Shown: one piece after another, positions 61,401 to 64,000 of the stretch
How positions within the stretch are numbered: position 1 is the stretch's first letter
Layout: every line of letters starts with the position of its first letter
Source: Ifrita kowaldi
Lineage: Eukaryota > Chordata > Aves > Passeriformes > Cinclosomatidae
Length of the DNA stretch: 64,000 nt
Direction of reading: 5' to 3'
Assembly: GCA_013398055.1 (NCBI GenBank)
Contig: VZRS01002444.1
Coordinates: 575,149-639,148 of the forward strand
Notes under the pieces: generated by a model
Databases searched by the model: none
Seen by the model: the letters and a program-made list of their open reading frames with translations, nothing else
What the model was told of the DNA's origin: nothing
Program-made: the position numbers and the translations under genes

Positions 61401-62573
61401 TATGTCAGTCACTTTAGAAGGCAAGTCATTAAGAAGCTTGCATAGCTGAAATTCTGACTCAGGACAGAAATCTTCTGTATCCCATCCCAGTGTTAGAACA
61501 GTAATGCCAATTTTCTGCTCTCTAAACCTCATTGAAACTTGCCCACGAATAGCTAGGAGACTTAGGCACCATAAATCACAAAGCTCCAAAAAATATATTT
61601 ATTATTCTTAGCATTTTACGCATTATTTGTGGAGTAGAGTGTATTAGAAATTTCAAAACAGCAAGCATGACTGGCAAGGCTTGCCTATAGAAACTCTCTA
61701 AAGCTTTTAGAGTCAGGAAACAGATACACAAAGTTTCCTTATCTTTAACGTACAGATATCCGGATAGGAAACTACTACCAGGAGCTTAGAAAGGACTTTT
61801 TTTTTTAAATCAGTCAAATGAAAATACAAAGTATAGGTGACTCCATGGAAAAATAATAGGATTTTTTTTTAACAGTAGGGGATTGTCTGGGGAGGGAACC
61901 AATATTAATATTGCCAGAGAATATAAGAGTGAAAATTACTTCATGGCTTTTACACAAATAATTATTAAGTAGGGAGCAGTAGCTTTGACTCATCTGATTT
62001 GTTTTGCTTTTCTGGAGCTGGAACTTTTTTTTAGTACATGGTGGAGGACATTCATGCTCATAACCCTTTCGCTCCCAGTGTGTGCCCAAACCGTCCCAAG
62101 AGGCCAAATAAATGAGGAATTAAATTAAAAGCTGTCATCCGAGGATAAACGGGGAGACGGACACACGATATCCCACATGCATTGTGAGCGGCGAGGAGGC
62201 TGGGGACAGAGGCAGGCTCGGTGGTCTGGGCGGGGATGGGGGCGGAGGGGTGGAGGGGGAGATGTGCCCCGAGGCACGGCAGTGACCTCGCCGTGACTGA
62301 CCCCCGTGTACAGTACAGCTCGGCTCCACGCAGGGGCTGAGCAGAGATGAGGCACGATTGACTTGTGCCTGTGTGTGGTCCTTTTGCCTTATTTATCCCC
62401 AGACCCAGGAGAAATAGAGACACCTACCAGCCTTCGCTTGGGTTTAATGAGAGGTCGGTTTTGACCGTTCATTTTGTGGTAGAGCCCGCAGGCGTTACAC
62501 AGGTAATGCCCGGTGCCGTCTCTTCTCCAGAGAGGGGTAGCAGTGGCTCCGCAGTTCACACACTCTCTGCCTT
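58189..62573 (-). CDS. GATA2: GATA-binding transcription factor GATA2, 3' part (three coding exons)
   Basis: A zinc-finger factor binding WGATAR sites, required in haematopoietic stem/progenitor cells, endothelium and neural/urogenital development; nuclear. Joined exons 62573-62428, 59455-59330 and 58488-58189 encode about 190 residues, matching the C-terminal 190 of the roughly 480-residue family protein. In order: N-finger (CVNC, 17 residues, CNAC), linker NRPLIKPKRRL, C-finger (CANC, 17 residues, CNAC), basic tail NRPLTMKKEGIQTRNRKM, and a conserved C-terminus ending SSMVTAMG. GATA2 rather than GATA3 or GATA1 is shown by GATATPLW in the N-finger, GTCCANC in the C-finger, and the tail KKGSECFEELSKCMQEKSS. 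All splice sites are GT-AG. The transactivation exon and promoters are outside the window, to the right. The intron between the finger exons holds a likely autoregulatory enhancer. Confidence 0.97.
58489..59329 (-). other. GATA2 intron between C-finger and last exon
   Basis: 841 nt, GTGAGT donor and TTGCAG acceptor. It has no exon or repeat that I recognise. A G-rich run (about 59199-59214) lies near the donor, and an A-rich stretch at 58900-58925. Confidence 0.85.
59330..59455 (-). CDS. GATA2: GATA2 exon encoding the C-terminal zinc finger
   Basis: 126 nt, phase 0 at both ends. Acceptor TTTTGGTTAG precedes TCAGCGGCC (SAARRAGTCC) and donor AAT/GTGAGT follows YYKLHN. It encodes the second Cys4 finger (CANC to CNAC), the main DNA-binding finger. 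The size is as expected for vertebrate GATA genes. Introns on either side are 2972 nt (upstream) and 841 nt (downstream). Confidence 0.97.
61715..61770 (-). promoter_or_regulatory. Candidate orthologue of the GATA2 intronic (+9.5) autoregulatory enhancer
   Basis: In transcript orientation: TATCTG (61758-61753), 8 bases, AGATAA (61744-61739) running into GGAA, then an ETS-type TTTCCTG ending near 61715. Mammalian GATA2 has CATCTG, 8 bases, AGATAA plus a downstream ETS site in the same intron, about 0.5-0.6 kb past the N-finger exon. Here the offset is about 0.67-0.71 kb. The order, spacing and intron agree. The E-box first base is T instead of C, so the canonical E-box is lost. Further GATA motifs (GATATC, CTATCC, GTATCT) flank it. 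Confidence 0.6.
62228..62260 (+). other. G-quadruplex motif in GATA2 intron (template strand)
   Basis: Four or more G runs of 3-5 bases with loops of 1-5 bases on the plus strand, which is the template strand for GATA2, starting about 170 nt after the N-finger exon donor. Confidence 0.5.
62428..62573 (-). CDS. GATA2: GATA2 exon encoding the N-terminal zinc finger
   Basis: 146 nt. The acceptor CATTTAG precedes base 62573, and the first two bases complete a split Glu codon (E of EGRECVNC). The donor CTG/GTAGGT ends it at 62428 after KPKRRL, phase 0. It encodes the first Cys4 finger, which stabilises binding and contacts FOG-type cofactors. The open frame continues upstream of the acceptor only as intron read-through. 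Confidence 0.97.
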
Positions 62574-64000
62574 CTAAATGGAAACACGAAGAAACCGGAT
62601 TTCTTTCTTTAAAAACAAATTTACAAAGTCTTTTTGCATTATCCTTTAGGCATTTTTCAGGAGTCAAAACAGTGTGTTAATTCCGTTAATTAAGCACAAT
62701 CAGACAGCAGTGACATCTACAGCACATTCAGCAAGGAGCTCAGTGTTTCGAGAACTCCCAGGCTCCGGTGAGTATTTTATGTCATGATCAGGAATAGGCA
62801 GCGCTCTCTGCAAGGTGAGAAAGAGTGACACTCGTATTGTGTCAGATGGAAGTTATCATTTCAGCAGGGAGAACTCCCTCAGTCTGCACTGGGCACCGCT
62901 CCCCTCCCGTATCTATTGCACTCCGGTGGTGAAATCCTGTGTTCCCCTGCCACAAAACACCCGTGCACGTGCACACAAACACACACACCTGCAAACACAC
63001 AACGTGTTAAAAAGGAGAGTCAGAGGAAGAGGTTTTCTAGAATTAGATCTAAGCAAAAAAACCTCCAATTCTGCACTTTCCTTTTTGTTGCAAATGCTGC
63101 GGGATGAGAAAGCAGAGCCGAGCAGACTGGGAATGGATACAGAATTGTCTTGGGGTGACTTGGGGAAGGGTGGTTGTAACCTGGTTTTTTTTCTTTCAGA
63201 GGATATATTGCTAGATTTTGGCCAAACCGGCACAAGAATACCAGAGGCTCAGTTATGATTTTTGTTCTAAAGGCAGAAAAACACTGTTATTGCTGTTCAT
63301 TGAGAAAGTTCAGTTTCACTGGATATTACTGTAAAAAACAGGCTTATGAGTGCTTTTCTGTTTCTGTGATTTTTCAACAATCCAGTTTGGACTTGGTAGG
63401 GAGCAGTTTACCTTCATTATTAGTTTTAGTAGTACAACGTGATAAACATGGCATTGTAGAATGGCTGTGTTAAATAAAACACAACATGTAACTCCTAGAT
63501 ATCTGTTTCTCCATCAGAAAGCTTCCTGCTAAAAGTTCATTTTTCTTGGATGGTTTGAGGGCAGGTCTGCTTAATATAGAAATCTCTCTTAATACAGTTT
63601 ATGCAAATGCTACAGTATTTAACTAGAAAGGAAATTCTTTTTGCTAATAACTGAAGCAGGCCATGTTGAGTTCAGCGGGGCTTGTGTCTGCTTTAATCTA
63701 GGGAGTGGGTAGCTTTTAAACAACACAGTCTAGAGTGAAAAATGAGGGGAGCTCTGCGGCACTGCATTTGTAGCTTTTGTCCCTCCTAGGGCAGGAAGCT
63801 GCAGGAGTCGTCCTGTCGTGAGTCTTAGTTTTCCTACAAAAACACTGAGTGGTCACGAACTTTCCCCAGTTCCTTGCACTGGGAGCTCCCTTTACAGAGG
63901 GAAAAAAAAAATAAAAGAAGCAACTGTAAAACAAAACAAAAAGGGTCCTTGCTTCCCCATCTAAAAATCATCGGCAGCTACAGGACAAAAATTTTTTAAA
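62574..64000 (-). other. GATA2 intron upstream of the N-finger exon (partial)
   Basis: The open end of the next upstream intron. It contains a short CA-rich stretch (62965-63001) and no coding exon: the transactivation-domain exon expected upstream is not present before the window ends. Nothing else is recognisable. Confidence 0.7.

Larger units (their letters stand above)
59456..62427 (-). other. GATA2 intron between the two zinc-finger exons
   Basis: 2972 nt, GTAGGT donor and GGTTAG acceptor. It contains a G-rich quadruplex motif on the plus (template) strand at 62228-62260 and the GATA/ETS cluster at 61715-61770 described separately. No transposon was recognised. Confidence 0.85.

Noticed and set aside
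58189..62573. Assignment of the zinc-finger gene to GATA3
   Set aside because: The fingers are nearly identical among GATA1/2/3, but the Ala in GATATPLW, GTCC before the second finger, and the ECFEELSKCMQEKSS tail fit GATA2, and DNAJB8 as neighbour agrees.
1..64000. CRISPR arrays, operons, prophage or other prokaryote-type systems
   Set aside because: The sequence is vertebrate nuclear DNA with GT-AG introns and CR1 elements; no regular spacer-repeat structure is present.

Overview
The window is vertebrate nuclear DNA, almost certainly from a bird. Two fragments match avian CR1 LINE 3' ends. Interspersed repeats are otherwise sparse. Two protein-coding loci are recognisable, and both are on the minus strand. 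At the left edge is an intact single-exon DNAJ (HSP40) gene best called DNAJB8 (852-1490). At the right edge are the last three coding exons of the haematopoietic transcription factor GATA2 (58189-62573), with its 3' UTR running left to about 55.7 kb. The 5' part of GATA2 (promoters, first exons, transactivation-domain exon) lies beyond base 64000. From what I know of the human map, DNAJB8 sits downstream of GATA2 on the same strand, so this is conserved microsynteny.

Layout. 1-1540: DNAJB8 with a short 3' UTR and an AATAAA signal. 1878-2112 and 5169-5380: two CR1 fragments in opposite orientation. 2.1-55.7 kb: about 54 kb with no gene I can support. It holds simple repeats (a pyrimidine tract at 10.5 kb, a purine tract with a 46-bp higher-order unit at 17.4 kb, an ATCT microsatellite at 43.3 kb), one sequencing gap (54336-54540), and several AT-rich blocks dense in homeodomain, GATA, E-box and forkhead motifs that look like conserved non-coding elements. 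55.7-58.2 kb: GATA2 3' UTR, containing a poorly resolved poly-T stretch. 58.2-62.6 kb: three GATA2 coding exons and two introns. The intron between the two zinc-finger exons carries a GATA/ETS cluster whose spacing and position match the known mammalian GATA2 intronic (+9.5) autoregulatory enhancer.

The plausible reading is a regulatory landscape downstream of a dosage-sensitive developmental gene, bounded by a small, fast-evolving, probably testis-biased chaperone gene. I found no mobile gene cluster, CRISPR array, RNA gene or new protein system. All enhancer calls rest on motif content and composition only, because no alignment could be run.
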